Positions 1 to 8,644 of a stretch of 64,000 nt of DNA are shown here, in pieces (the first letter of the stretch is position 1; every line of letters starts with the position of its first letter). The stretch covers positions 1 through 64,000 of the forward strand of contig CAJTPF010000002.1 in NCBI GenBank assembly GCA_910578175.1, given 5' to 3'. Below the pieces are notes generated by a model. That model did not search any database and was not told the DNA's origin. It saw only the letters and a list, made by a program, of their open reading frames with translations. The stretch is from an uncultured Lachnospiraceae bacterium (GTDB lineage Bacteria; Bacillota; Clostridia; Lachnospirales; Lachnospiraceae). The position numbers were made by a program, and so were the translations under genes.

Positions 1-3000
1 TCAGTTCATGACAGATATTATTTATATCACTATTAAAGCTATAATAATCCAACGGTCTTGTAATCGTCAGTTTGTGGAACAAAGAACTGCCCACGGACGA
101 AAAACGGATGGTCTGCTTATACACCCTTCCGGAAGTTCCCGCCTTACCGCTTAACAAAACGGAATGGTTTTCCGCACAGGCGAATGCCTGGGCCGTTCCG
201 TTCTGTGTAAAATCTCCTTTGATCTCCAGAACGCCATTGGTTAATTTTCCCAGATGAGAATTAAGGGAGGCAGTGGAAAAATCACCGCCCACCGTGATAT
301 GATCCATTTCATTGTCCATCACCAGTATGCCGTAACTCCCAACGGTAAAATTCTTTTTACAGTAAACCGAACCGCCGCCTGTAACTAATGTTCCATTTGA
401 AACCGACACGGAACCGGCCGCCAGTGTAAAACCGTTTAGATTCATGGAATTGCTTACGGTAAAGGTTCCTCCTGCAGTGACGTCCGAAGTCATCGTTTTT
501 GAAACATTCATCGTTATATTACCGCTGAAATAATTCTCCTTAAATTCTGTCCTGACACCTGCATATATGGTTCCTGTCACATTGCGACTGTTATCTTCCA
601 CGTTCCCGGTAACATACATGGAATTGCTGATCCGGATTCCCTGAACCGAAGAATTGTCAAAAATAACATCAGACAGACTGGAATCTGCAGGTGAACCAAA
701 GAAAATTACCTGCTGCCGGTTTCCGGAAAATTTCAATATAAAATCTCCGGCGGTATGAAAATTATCTTTTATACCGGCATTGTTTTGCGTAAAATTTCCA
801 CTAATCTCTAAGGTGCCTGCCGTCAGAAAATCCGTATGGCTGTAAATGGAAGATGTGGCAAAATCCCCGTTTACTTTTATATAATCTTTTTCTGAGGTCA
901 TTTTTAATATGCCACGACCGAAGTCATATTTCACGGTTCCATCACTCTGGGTTCTGACAGACTGCATATAATAACTGCCTTCTATCAGCAGCGTTCCTCC
1001 GTTTATTTCTACGGTACCGCTGCTCTGAATGAAATCTCCGGTTACCGTCAGAGTATGACCGTTTAAATCCAGGATACCACCGACCAGAACCAGATCTTCC
1101 CCTATGACCATATCGCTGTTCAATGTCCATCCGGTCATCTGACTGCCGTTATATGTGATATTACAGTCATTGGTGATAACCTCTGCCGCATTCAGTCCGT
1201 TCTCACAGTATATACCTTCCTCACTGTAATTCCTGAACTCCACGATGTTAAAATGTGATTTTGGCGATGCAAAGGAAATAGTCTGCTTTTTATCCCCGCT
1301 GAAAATAACTTTATGGTTTCCGGAAGCAATAAAATTATCTTCCCAATAAGTTATGATCTGTCGGAAATCTCCTTTCAGTTCCAGTGTTCCCGCCGACATA
1401 TGGCTGCCGTATTTGTTGCCAAATGTAAAGTTTCCGTATACCACTGCATAATCATTCTCATTGTCCATCTTCAGACTGCCATAATCTCCGCCTATATCCA
1501 GACTTCCCCGGCAGATAAAACTGCCTCTGTTCATTTTAATATATTTATTCCATATAGTGGTATTACCTTCCACTTCCAGCCTGTTTCCTTTTAAATCCAA
1601 TCCTTCAGCAACAAACAGATCTCCGGACACTCGCATATCTTTACTCAATACAGTAATATATGTGCGCAGATTGCCCTTATAATATCCGTTGGTCAAAAAC
1701 GCGGTTCGCTCCAAATCCACATATCCTGTAACTCTGCTTGTTACATTTGTAAGTTCTCCGGTTACGGACGCACGGTCCGTAATCGTGATTCCTTCCGCAC
1801 TGTCATTGGCAAATTCCAGGTTAGCAAACCAGGAAAAATAAAATCTCTTTTTAAACGTTATACTTTGAGCGCTATCTCCGTTAAAAATAACTTTGTGTTT
1901 TTCCGAAGCACAGAAATTCCGGTCATTACCTTCCTCCAGTTGAAGAAAATTTCCTTTGATATACAGGATCCCGTTGCTCAGCTTTTCTCTATGATCGTTT
2001 GTGGAAGCCATAACAAAATCTCCGGTGACGGTAACCGTATCCTCCGGGTTTGTCATAAGCAAATATCCGCTGCTAACGGAACAGATTTCTGCTCCGTTGC
2101 CGTCCGTTATCACGTTCTGGATGCGGTAATCGCCTTCAACTGTCAGGCTGCCTCCATTTAAATTAACCGTACCACCTTTCTGGATCAGATTTCCCCGGAC
2201 CGTCAGACTGTATCCGTTAAGATTTATTTCATCAGCGCCTAAATATAAATCTCCTTGGAACACCGTATCTTTTTCAAGGGTCCAACCGAATATACTTTCG
2301 TCCGGCAATGTAACTTTACAGTTATTCCTTATCAGCTGTATGCAGTTAAAATATCCGCCGATCGCAACGCCTTCACTGCTCCGGTTCCGGATCTCCACAA
2401 TGTTAAATGCGGATTCCGGCGACGCAAAAGAGATTATCTGCTTTTTATCTCCACTGAATATAACTTTATGAGTTCCGGAAGTAATAAAATTATTTTTCTG
2501 GTAAGTTACGCTCTGCCGAAAGTCTCCTTTCAGTTCCAGTGTTCCTGCCGACATATAACCACTGTTACTATTTCTGCTGTTGTATATAAAATCTCCGTAT
2601 ACCACGGCCTCATCATTTTCATTGCTCATATAGAGAGAGCTGTTATCACCGCTTATGCTCAGATTTCCCCGGCAGACAAAACTTCCTCCGCTCATTCGAA
2701 GATATGTGTTCCATATGGTGGTATTTCCTTCCACCTCCAGCCGGTTTCCCCTTAAATCCACTTTGCTGCTTATAGCCGCATTTCCGGATATATGTAAATC
2801 TTTTCTCAGCGTATAATCAGCATTAAAACGCAGATTTCCCCGATATTGATCACCGGCGATCACAGCACTGCTGTCCAGATTCACATATCCCGTGATCACA
2901 CTGTCCTCATTGGTAAGTTCCCCGGTTACGGTTACATAATCATCAGTGATCGTAATTCCCTCCATACTGCCGTTAGCAAATACCAGATTTGCAAAACCGG

Positions 3001-5362
3001 GATTTCCGCGCCTTCCAACAGCGATACTCTGTCCGCCGCTTCCGTTAAAGACTACCTTATGCCCTTTCCCTGCGCGGAAATTTTCGGCGGAATCGTACTC
3101 GATCCGGCTGAAATCGCCTCCAATATACATGGTACCACTGTTCAGCATTCCGTTATGCTCATTTAAGGACGCCATTACAAAATCTCCGGTGACCCTAACA
3201 ACATCTGCCGGATCAGTCATTACCAGATATCCGGTGCTGGCGGCATAAGTTACGATTCCGTCACTGTCGGCAGTCATGGACTGAATCCGGTAATCGCCGT
3301 TTACCGTCAGATTTCCCCCATTCGGGTTAACCGTACCGCCTCCCTGTATCAGATTTCCGTTTATAGTCAGGCTGTATCCGTTTAAATCCAGCTCATCCGC
3401 ACCCAGATACAGATCGCCGTCCATCACCGTATCCTCTTCCAGCGTCCAGCCCAGTACGCCGCCGTCGGACAGGTTGATGCGGCATCCGTTCTTGATCAGT
3501 TGGGAGCAATTAAAATTTTTATCAATCACAACTCCGTCACTGCTGAAATTCCTGATTTCAACAATATTGAATTTTGATTTCGGGGACGCAAAAGAAATAG
3601 TCTGTTTTTGCTCCCCGGTAAACAGAACTTTATTGGTTCCGGAGGCTATGAAATTAGCCTCCCGGTATGTTACATCCTGCCGGAAATCTCCTTTTAGTTC
3701 CAGCGTCCCTGCCGTCATATAACTGTAGTTGCTGTTTCTGCTATTATATATAAAATTTCCGTTTACCGTAGCCATATCATTTTCATTACTCATATGGAGA
3801 TAAGCATGATCACCGCCTATGGTCAGATTTCCGCCGCAAACAAAACTTCCGCCGCTCATTCTGATATAAGAATTATTAATCGTACAGTTTCCCCCGGCCT
3901 CCAGACGGCGCCCTTTTAGATCTACCTGGCTGGAAACGTACAGATTTCCTGTAATCCTGATATCCTGATTTAAAACAAATGGTCTGACAAAACGCAGATT
4001 TCCCCGGTAACTGCCGTTCGTAACCACTGCCCCGTCATTTAGATCCACATATCCCGTTACATTGCTTCTTTCATTGGAAAGTTCACCGTTCACCGTGATC
4101 CTGTCCGAAATTACTATTCCCTTTTCATGGGTATTTTCAAAAGCAAGCTTTGCAAAGCGGGATGTATTATAGCTGGAATTCTGAAAAGATATCCTCTGCT
4201 CTTCTCCGCCGTTAAACACCACCTTATGGTTTCCCGTTGCCGCAAAGTTCTGATCGGAGCCTTCCACTTTCCGGATAAAATCCCCTCCGATATACATGGT
4301 ACCTTCCGTCAATCTTCCCTCATGGCTTTGAATGGATGCCATTACAAAGTCACCATTTACAATGACCGTATCCGCCGGATCGGTCATCACCAGAGATCCG
4401 GCACTGTAATCATAAACCTTCTCATTATTTTCGTCAAAGCGGTAGGACTGTACTCCGTAATTCCCTTCAACCTTCAGGGTTCCTCCGTTCAAAACAAGCC
4501 TTCCCGAATATTGGTCAAAATCGCCGTGAACGGTGAGCGTATGACCGTTCAGATTTAATTCACCCCCGGTCAGACAAAGTCCGCCTTCTGTTTCCTCATC
4601 CTTTTCCAACGTCCATCCGTATCGGCCCGAAACCGGATATATGATTTCGGACGGATTTCCCGTAATCTCGTCCGCATTTACCGGAAGAGAAGCATAAACC
4701 CCTTCGCTGCCCGTATTTTTAATCTCAAGGATATGAAACCGGGAATCCGGAACGGTCTGCACGATAGTCTGCCTGCCGGCGCCGCTGAGCAATACCCTGT
4801 GATCCCCGGATGGCTTAAAACAATTATATTTGTTGTTACAAAAATCTTTAAAATCACCCTTTACTTCTATAGTTCCTTCAGTTATGTAAGAATCATGGCC
4901 GGCATTCCAGATAAAATCGCCTTCAACAAATATATAATCATTAATATTCGTCATGTAGAGATAATTCTGTCCGGAAAAAACAGCCGTTCCCAGACAGTTT
5001 ACGTATCCTTTATTGATAACGAAATCTCCGCCTGATATGGTTAAATTTCCGTGAATGTTTAACTGATATCCGTTCAGATTAAATCTTCCGCCTTTTACGG
5101 TCAGATTCTTTACATCCATGTCTGCCTCTAATGTGTAATCGGCGAATACCGTTAAATCTTTATATATGGTTTCCTCATTGATGACACCCTGCTCTTCCGT
5201 TGCGTTTCCGGTATCCCTCATTTCAGGCGCGGCATTGGTTTCTGCAGCATAGAACGTATCCCCGGAATAGTTTATCGTCTGAAATACCATGATCAGCACC
5301 AGCAGCAGGCTGACCGTCCTTTTTCCTACGTTTTTTATAAAACTCTTATGTATCTTATTCAT
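1..5362 (-). CDS. Giant secreted repeat protein, 3' end outside window (partial)
   Basis: An uninterrupted minus-strand frame runs from an ATG at 5362 past base 1, giving at least 1787 residues. The start MNKIHKSFIK has an AGAGG site just upstream. Residues about 17-32 form a hydrophobic signal segment, with a plausible cleavage near FYA-AET. The rest is built of short beta-strand-like turns such as LDLNGHTLTVTGDF and HKVIFSGDKKQTISF. These recur about every 190 residues and are arranged in larger tandem units of 385-389 residues. The look is of a beta-solenoid surface or adhesin protein, but I do not recognise a named family, and no catalytic motif or anchor is visible before the edge. It lies 17 bases behind the CBM26-dockerin gene and is probably co-transcribed with it. 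Its C-terminus and any wall anchor cannot be seen. Confidence 0.85.
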   Translation of the reverse strand, partial: MNKIHKSFIKNVGKRTVSLLLVLIMVFQTINYSGDTFYAAETNAAPEMRDTGNATEEQGVINEETIYKDLTVFADYTLEADMDVKNLTVKGGRFNLNGYQLNIHGNLTISGGDFVINKGYVNCLGTAVFSGQNYLYMTNINDYIFVEGDFIWNAGHDSYITEGTIEVKGDFKDFCNNKYNCFKPSGDHRVLLSGAGRQTIVQTVPDSRFHILEIKNTGSEGVYASLPVNADEITGNPSEIIYPVSGRYGWTLEKDEETEGGLCLTGGELNLNGHTLTVHGDFDQYSGRLVLNGGTLKVEGNYGVQSYRFDENNEKVYDYSAGSLVMTDPADTVIVNGDFVMASIQSHEGRLTEGTMYIGGDFIRKVEGSDQNFAATGNHKVVFNGGEEQRISFQNSSYNTSRFAKLAFENTHEKGIVISDRITVNGELSNERSNVTGYVDLNDGAVVTNGSYRGNLRFVRPFVLNQDIRITGNLYVSSQVDLKGRRLEAGGNCTINNSYIRMSGGSFVCGGNLTIGGDHAYLHMSNENDMATVNGNFIYNSRNSNYSYMTAGTLELKGDFRQDVTYREANFIASGTNKVLFTGEQKQTISFASPKSKFNIVEIRNFSSDGVVIDKNFNCSQLIKNGCRINLSDGGVLGWTLEEDTVMDGDLYLGADELDLNGYSLTINGNLIQGGGTVNPNGGNLTVNGDYRIQSMTADSDGIVTYAASTGYLVMTDPADVVRVTGDFVMASLNEHNGMLNSGTMYIGGDFSRIEYDSAENFRAGKGHKVVFNGSGGQSIAVGRRGNPGFANLVFANGSMEGITITDDYVTVTGELTNEDSVITGYVNLDSSAVIAGDQYRGNLRFNADYTLRKDLHISGNAAISSKVDLRGNRLEVEGNTTIWNTYLRMSGGSFVCRGNLSISGDNSSLYMSNENDEAVVYGDFIYNSRNSNSGYMSAGTLELKGDFRQSVTYQKNNFITSGTHKVIFSGDKKQIISFASPESAFNIVEIRNRSSEGVAIGGYFNCIQLIRNNCKVTLPDESIFGWTLEKDTVFQGDLYLGADEINLNGYSLTVRGNLIQKGGTVNLNGGSLTVEGDYRIQNVITDGNGAEICSVSSGYLLMTNPEDTVTVTGDFVMASTNDHREKLSNGILYIKGNFLQLEEGNDRNFCASEKHKVIFNGDSAQSITFKKRFYFSWFANLEFANDSAEGITITDRASVTGELTNVTSRVTGYVDLERTAFLTNGYYKGNLRTYITVLSKDMRVSGDLFVAEGLDLKGNRLEVEGNTTIWNKYIKMNRGSFICRGSLDIGGDYGSLKMDNENDYAVVYGNFTFGNKYGSHMSAGTLELKGDFRQIITYWEDNFIASGNHKVIFSGDKKQTISFASPKSHFNIVEFRNYSEEGIYCENGLNAAEVITNDCNITYNGSQMTGWTLNSDMVIGEDLVLVGGILDLNGHTLTVTGDFIQSSGTVEINGGTLLIEGSYYMQSVRTQSDGTVKYDFGRGILKMTSEKDYIKVNGDFATSSIYSHTDFLTAGTLEISGNFTQNNAGIKDNFHTAGDFILKFSGNRQQVIFFGSPADSSLSDVIFDNSSVQGIRISNSMYVTGNVEDNSRNVTGTIYAGVRTEFKENYFSGNITMNVSKTMTSDVTAGGTFTVSNSMNLNGFTLAAGSVSVSNGTLVTGGGSVYCKKNFTVGSYGILVMDNEMDHITVGGDFSTASLNSHLGKLTNGVLEIKGDFTQNGTAQAFACAENHSVLLSGKAGTSGRVYKQTIRFSSVGSSLFHKLTITRPLDYYSFNSDINNICHEL
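1263..4767 (-). repeat. Four in-frame ~1.16-kb tandem coding repeats
   Basis: A conserved coding segment (protein pattern GDKKQTISFASP...FNIVE) recurs with anchor positions 1263, 2418, 3582 and 4749. The spacings are 1155, 1164 and 1167 bases, all multiples of three. The copies at 1263, 2418 and 3582 are very alike; the copy nearest the protein N-terminus (4749) is more diverged. Each unit holds two alternating sub-repeats. Such a block is prone to copy-number change by recombination. Confidence 0.85.
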
Positions 5363-5379
5363 ATGTTTACCTCTTCGTT

Positions 5380-6990
5380 TTAATCAATATTACCGGTCAC
5401 CCGGATGTCCGTTATGTTTCCGTTTTTATCGTAACTGTATTCAACATAATTTTCAGAATCATATACTGCCTTTATTACCCTCCCAAGCTTATCGTACTCA
5501 TAGCTTACCGTTCTTTCCGTATATTCTTCCGTTTCATCTTCCTTCGGAGCTTCGGTGGTCTCTCCGTTGATATATTGCTCCAGAGTATCCCTGTCCTTAT
5601 CATCCACCACGCCGTCTCCGTTTGTATCCGCAAACTTTTTCTGCTCTTCGGTCAATGTTATTTCTCCAGCCAGAAAACGGTCAAGCAGATCCAGATCTTT
5701 CTGGTCAACGACTCCGTCGCCGTTTAAATCCCCGGTCAGCGGATTCCCTTCTGGCAGATCCGGATTCTTATGATACCAGATTCCGTCTTTATACCACATG
5801 GTTCCCGTAACTTCAAATCCCTCCTGTTCTGCCTCAGGAATCTGACGTACGCCATCGCTAAACAACACTTTTGCCTCTGAATATTTTGTTATGATATACT
5901 TATACCATCCGTCTCCCATTGCATCCATTTTCATTCCCGGCCAGACCGGACCCGTATCGGTATCGGATATATAATAATAAATGTATGGCTCCCCCCACCC
6001 GCCGGGTTTATAAAAATTCACTACAATGTCCGACGGACGGTTCTCATAGGCGATTCCGTTTCTGTACCATACTTCTTGTGTTACCGTAAATCCCTCCGCA
6101 TCCTTTTCCGGAATCTGATTCCTTTGTGAATCATTAAAAATAACTTTTGGAAAACGGATTCCTGTTATTTCATATTCAAACCAGCCGTCTCCTTCAGGAT
6201 TCATGGGCGTTCCCGGCCATTCCGGCGTTATGTCCCCCTCTCCGTAATAATAAATATACGCATTATCCCAGCAGTTATAATTATAAAAATGAACCTTTAC
6301 GGAAGTATCTCCGCCGGTTTCCAGCGGGTTCTCATCATACCAGATTCCTTTGTAATACCATTTTTCACCACTGACCGGAAATCCCGGTTCGTTCTGTCCC
6401 GGTATCTGCTGGTTTCCGGCATCATTAAAAATAACGTTGGGATTTTCACAGCCGGTGATCTCATAAACATACCAGTTTCCGCTTTCCCGCTGCATGGACG
6501 TTCCCGGCCAGTTTCCGCTATTCACTCCCTGCTGATAATAATATATATTTACATTCTTCCAATTTTCATTATAAAAATGGACTTTTGTATTACCCGGCTT
6601 ATGATCATACCAGTTACCGTTGCAATACCATACGTTTCCTTCCACCGGATAGCCCTCCCGGCCGCTGCCCGGGTTCTGGTGATTCCCACGGTCGCTGAAT
6701 ATAACCTTTACCTGATTCCTGTCATATATGGTATAAGAATACCAGTCATCTCCCTCCGGGTTCATCGGCACGCCCGGCCAGGATTCAGCTTCATGATCAT
6801 CTGAATAATAATAAATAAAAGGGGCATCCCAATCATCTGAATTATAATAATGAACCGTCATTGACGATTCGTCATTAACATCTGATGGGGATGCCCAATT
6901 GCGTTTTACGGTCGAAAAACCGATGGCAAAAAGTACGCAAGCCAAAAATATACTAAAAATGATTTTGCTAATACTGCTGTTCTTCTTCAA
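5380..6990 (-). CDS. Secreted protein: four CBM26-like modules, type I dockerin and YD-type tail
   Basis: 536 residues from a TTG start at 6990, preceded by GGAGG at 8-base spacing. Residues 9-27 form an N-terminal signal/anchor segment. Four tandem modules of about 90 residues follow (roughly 44-134, 135-225, 230-320 and 322-412). Each carries (V/I)HFYN...IYYY, a WPG(T/V/M).M turn, GxGWY.Y.I, (K/V)VIF.D and a closing WY..GIWY, which is the pattern of starch-binding CBM26. Residues about 422-480 hold two calcium-loop repeats (DLNGDGVVDQKDLDLLDRF and DTNGDGVVDDKDRDTLEQY), diagnostic of a type I dockerin. The last 40 residues (YEYDKLGRV, YSYDKNGNI) look like a YD/RHS repeat. No catalytic domain is present, so a non-catalytic starch-binding subunit docking to a cohesin is the likely role. 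No cohesin is seen in this window. Confidence 0.9.
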   Translation of the reverse strand: MKKNSSISKIIFSIFLACVLFAIGFSTVKRNWASPSDVNDESSMTVHYYNSDDWDAPFIYYYSDDHEAESWPGVPMNPEGDDWYSYTIYDRNQVKVIFSDRGNHQNPGSGREGYPVEGNVWYCNGNWYDHKPGNTKVHFYNENWKNVNIYYYQQGVNSGNWPGTSMQRESGNWYVYEITGCENPNVIFNDAGNQQIPGQNEPGFPVSGEKWYYKGIWYDENPLETGGDTSVKVHFYNYNCWDNAYIYYYGEGDITPEWPGTPMNPEGDGWFEYEITGIRFPKVIFNDSQRNQIPEKDAEGFTVTQEVWYRNGIAYENRPSDIVVNFYKPGGWGEPYIYYYISDTDTGPVWPGMKMDAMGDGWYKYIITKYSEAKVLFSDGVRQIPEAEQEGFEVTGTMWYKDGIWYHKNPDLPEGNPLTGDLNGDGVVDQKDLDLLDRFLAGEITLTEEQKKFADTNGDGVVDDKDRDTLEQYINGETTEAPKEDETEEYTERTVSYEYDKLGRVIKAVYDSENYVEYSYDKNGNITDIRVTGNID

Positions 6991-7026
6991 TTATTCTTCC
7001 TCCGTTTTTCTTTTGTTTTCCATTGC

Positions 7027-7056
7027 ATTTTAACATAACATATTTTAATTAATCAA
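7027..7056 (-). promoter_or_regulatory. Candidate promoter of the CBM26-dockerin operon
   Basis: Read on the minus strand, TTGATT (7056-7051) and TAAAAT (7032-7027) are separated by 18 bases, about 40 bases before the TTG start at 6990. The match to the sigma-A consensus is moderate. I see no clear operator. Confidence 0.45.
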
Positions 7057-7142
7057 CTACTTTTTCCATAATTTTACAATATTAAGTCCGGGTAGTGGTA
7101 CAAAAGCTATTTTCTGCGGACATGACCATTATTACAATAAAA

Positions 7143-7179
7143 AAAGACGGGGCGTTTGAAATCACCCCGTACCGTCTTT
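7143..7179 (-). terminator. Intrinsic terminator after bioY
   Basis: Read on the minus strand just after the bioY stop, AAAGACGG and CCGTCTTT flank a second GC-rich pairing (ACGGGG/CCCCGT), followed by a run of T. This is a canonical rho-independent terminator 20 bases beyond the gene. Confidence 0.85.
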
Positions 7180-7199
7180 CGGATTTAAAATGATCTGTT

Positions 7200-7832
7200 T
7201 TATTGTATGGCATTTACAGCTTTCCGCAACGCCGGTCCCACAATGGATGCAACGGCAATCTTAACCGCATCTCCGATCAAAAACGGAACAACACACAATG
7301 CAAGTGACTGTTTTAATCCCATTCCCTGCTGGTACATAAACCAAAGGGTTCCAAAAGCATATGCCACAAACAGACCTGCTGCCATTCCTGCCACATACAT
7401 ATATAGTTTTCCTGCAAACTTCTTATTCACAATGCTGCATATTAATGCGGTGAAAACAAATCCCAGCAGATAACCTCCGGTAGGTCCCGCAATTTTATCG
7501 ATTCCGGAACCGAAGCCGGAGAATACAGGCAGACCGATGGCGCCAAGCAATACATATACAATATAACTCAATGTACAATATTTCCAGGTCAGCACAAACG
7601 CGGCCAGATATATAACAAAATTGGTCAGAGAAACCGGTACTGGTGTAAATGGCAGCGGCAGGGACAGCGGCCCCAAAACACAGGTAACCGCAGCCATCAT
7701 GGCCGTTATGACCAGATTTTTCGTCGTTATCCCCTTATATTTCATGGATGCGGCAGAAGTTGTCTGTGGTCCTGCCGGTTGATTGATAGCTTTCATAATA
7801 CGCAATACCTTTCTATGTATATTTTTTCTCAT
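7200..7832 (-). CDS. bioY: BioY biotin transporter, ECF S-component
   Basis: 210 residues with about six hydrophobic helices and the BioY hallmarks: an LGPLSLPLPFTPVPVSLTNF segment near residue 55, then GAIGLPVFSGF and GPTGGYLLGF. BioY binds biotin in the membrane and works with the shared EcfAAT energising module, which is not in this window. The start is uncertain. The ATG at 7832 has only a weak GGGG upstream, while an ATG at residue 13 has AAAGG 11 bases away; BioY proteins usually begin close to the first helix, so the second start is possible. It is a single-gene unit, with its own strong promoter overlapped by a long palindrome and a terminator behind it. Confidence 0.93.
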   Translation of the reverse strand: MRKNIHRKVLRIMKAINQPAGPQTTSAASMKYKGITTKNLVITAMMAAVTCVLGPLSLPLPFTPVPVSLTNFVIYLAAFVLTWKYCTLSYIVYVLLGAIGLPVFSGFGSGIDKIAGPTGGYLLGFVFTALICSIVNKKFAGKLYMYVAGMAAGLFVAYAFGTLWFMYQQGMGLKQSLALCVVPFLIGDAVKIAVASIVGPALRKAVNAIQ

Positions 7833-7870
7833 GTATCCCCAGGCCTGTCCGTGATACTGTTATACTTCGT

Positions 7871-7899
7871 ATTATAATAGAAAGGGAACCTAATGTCAA
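7871..7899 (-). promoter_or_regulatory. Strong sigma-A promoter of bioY
   Basis: Minus-strand TTGACA (7899-7894), a 17-base spacer and TATAAT (7876-7871): a perfect consensus match. The predicted transcript start is near 7864, leaving a leader of about 30 bases. The -35 element lies inside the palindrome at 7885-7932. Confidence 0.85.
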
Positions 7900-7932
7900 C
7901 TACTCGTTTTTAAATAGTTGACATTAGGTTCC
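7885..7932. promoter_or_regulatory. 48-bp perfect palindrome, candidate BirA (biotin repressor) operator
   Basis: Arms 7885-7902 and 7915-7932 are perfect 18-base inverted repeats around a 12-base centre. Within them, ATGTCAAC and GTTGACAT stand 16 bases apart, matching the form of Gram-positive BirA sites (TTGTNAAC-N14 to 16-GTTNACAA). The element covers the -35 box of bioY, so repression when biotin is plentiful is the natural reading. BirA itself is not in the window. Confidence 0.7.
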
Positions 7933-7963
7933 GTCATGAACAGATCAATAGCAGCTGGAAATA

Positions 7964-8563
7964 TCAGTCATCAATATCCTGCTCTAAAGCAGCCATATCC
8001 TCCAGATAATTTTTAAGCTTTTTTGACATATAAATATTTCCCATCAGATCGGTAATTCCGCTGAACAGCATGGCCAGTCCGATGAGGCGGATCATTGTAG
8101 CCGCTATTTTAAACGGACTGAAAATACATAATAATCCCAAAGCGATATTAACCAATGCAATGATAAAGAAATATGTCCAGTTGCCGTTTTTCATACGCTT
8201 TACATCCAGACTGGACTGCAGCTTGCCGAACCCGCTGATCAGCACCAGTATTCCCAGCAGAATCGGAATAATGGATATGATGGCTTTCGCCTTAAATATC
8301 AGCACCAGACCGATAATCAAACATACCAGACCGGTAACCAGATCATTTTTATACATATTTTGTTCCAGTCCTCTGGCCAGATAAGTTAAAACTTTAATCA
8401 GACCGATAGCCATAACCACAATGGCGATCAGATAGCATATGGTCTTCGCCGTCGTTTCGGGAAATAGCAGCAATATGGTGCCTGCGATCACATACATCAC
8501 CGAAGACAATAACAGTTCCAGGCGGAATCCTTTCCCTTTGTTTTTGTTATCCTTCTCTTTCAT
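7964..8563 (-). CDS. DUF308/HdeD-like integral membrane protein
   Basis: 199 residues. A short charged N-terminus is followed by about six hydrophobic helices in a repeated hairpin pattern (VMYVIAGTILLLFPETTAKT, GLVLIFKAKAIISIIPILLG, IALGLLCIFSPFKIA), characteristic of the DUF308/HdeD family. The C-terminus (KNYLEDMAALEQDIDD) is acidic and soluble. The biochemical function of the family in Firmicutes is not settled; in enterobacteria HdeD is linked to acid stress. The start has AAAGGA ten bases upstream. It stands alone between bioY and ilvE. Confidence 0.8.
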   Translation of the reverse strand: MKEKDNKNKGKGFRLELLLSSVMYVIAGTILLLFPETTAKTICYLIAIVVMAIGLIKVLTYLARGLEQNMYKNDLVTGLVCLIIGLVLIFKAKAIISIIPILLGILVLISGFGKLQSSLDVKRMKNGNWTYFFIIALVNIALGLLCIFSPFKIAATMIRLIGLAMLFSGITDLMGNIYMSKKLKNYLEDMAALEQDIDD

Positions 8564-8644
8564 TTTGCTATTTTCCTTTCTTTACATAAATTTTTTCAGC
8601 GTTTAAAAAACGCTTTGTTTGAAAAACGCTTGTTATCACTTCTC

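Noticed and set aside
1263..4767. CRISPR-like direct repeats
   Set aside because: The repeats are long, in frame and diverged, with no short spacers; they are coding repeats.
1250..5000. Plus-strand open frames of up to about 170 codons opposite the giant repeat protein
   Set aside because: They repeat with the same 1.16-kb period as the coding repeats, lack ribosome sites and have no recognisable domains; they are by-products of the minus-strand gene.
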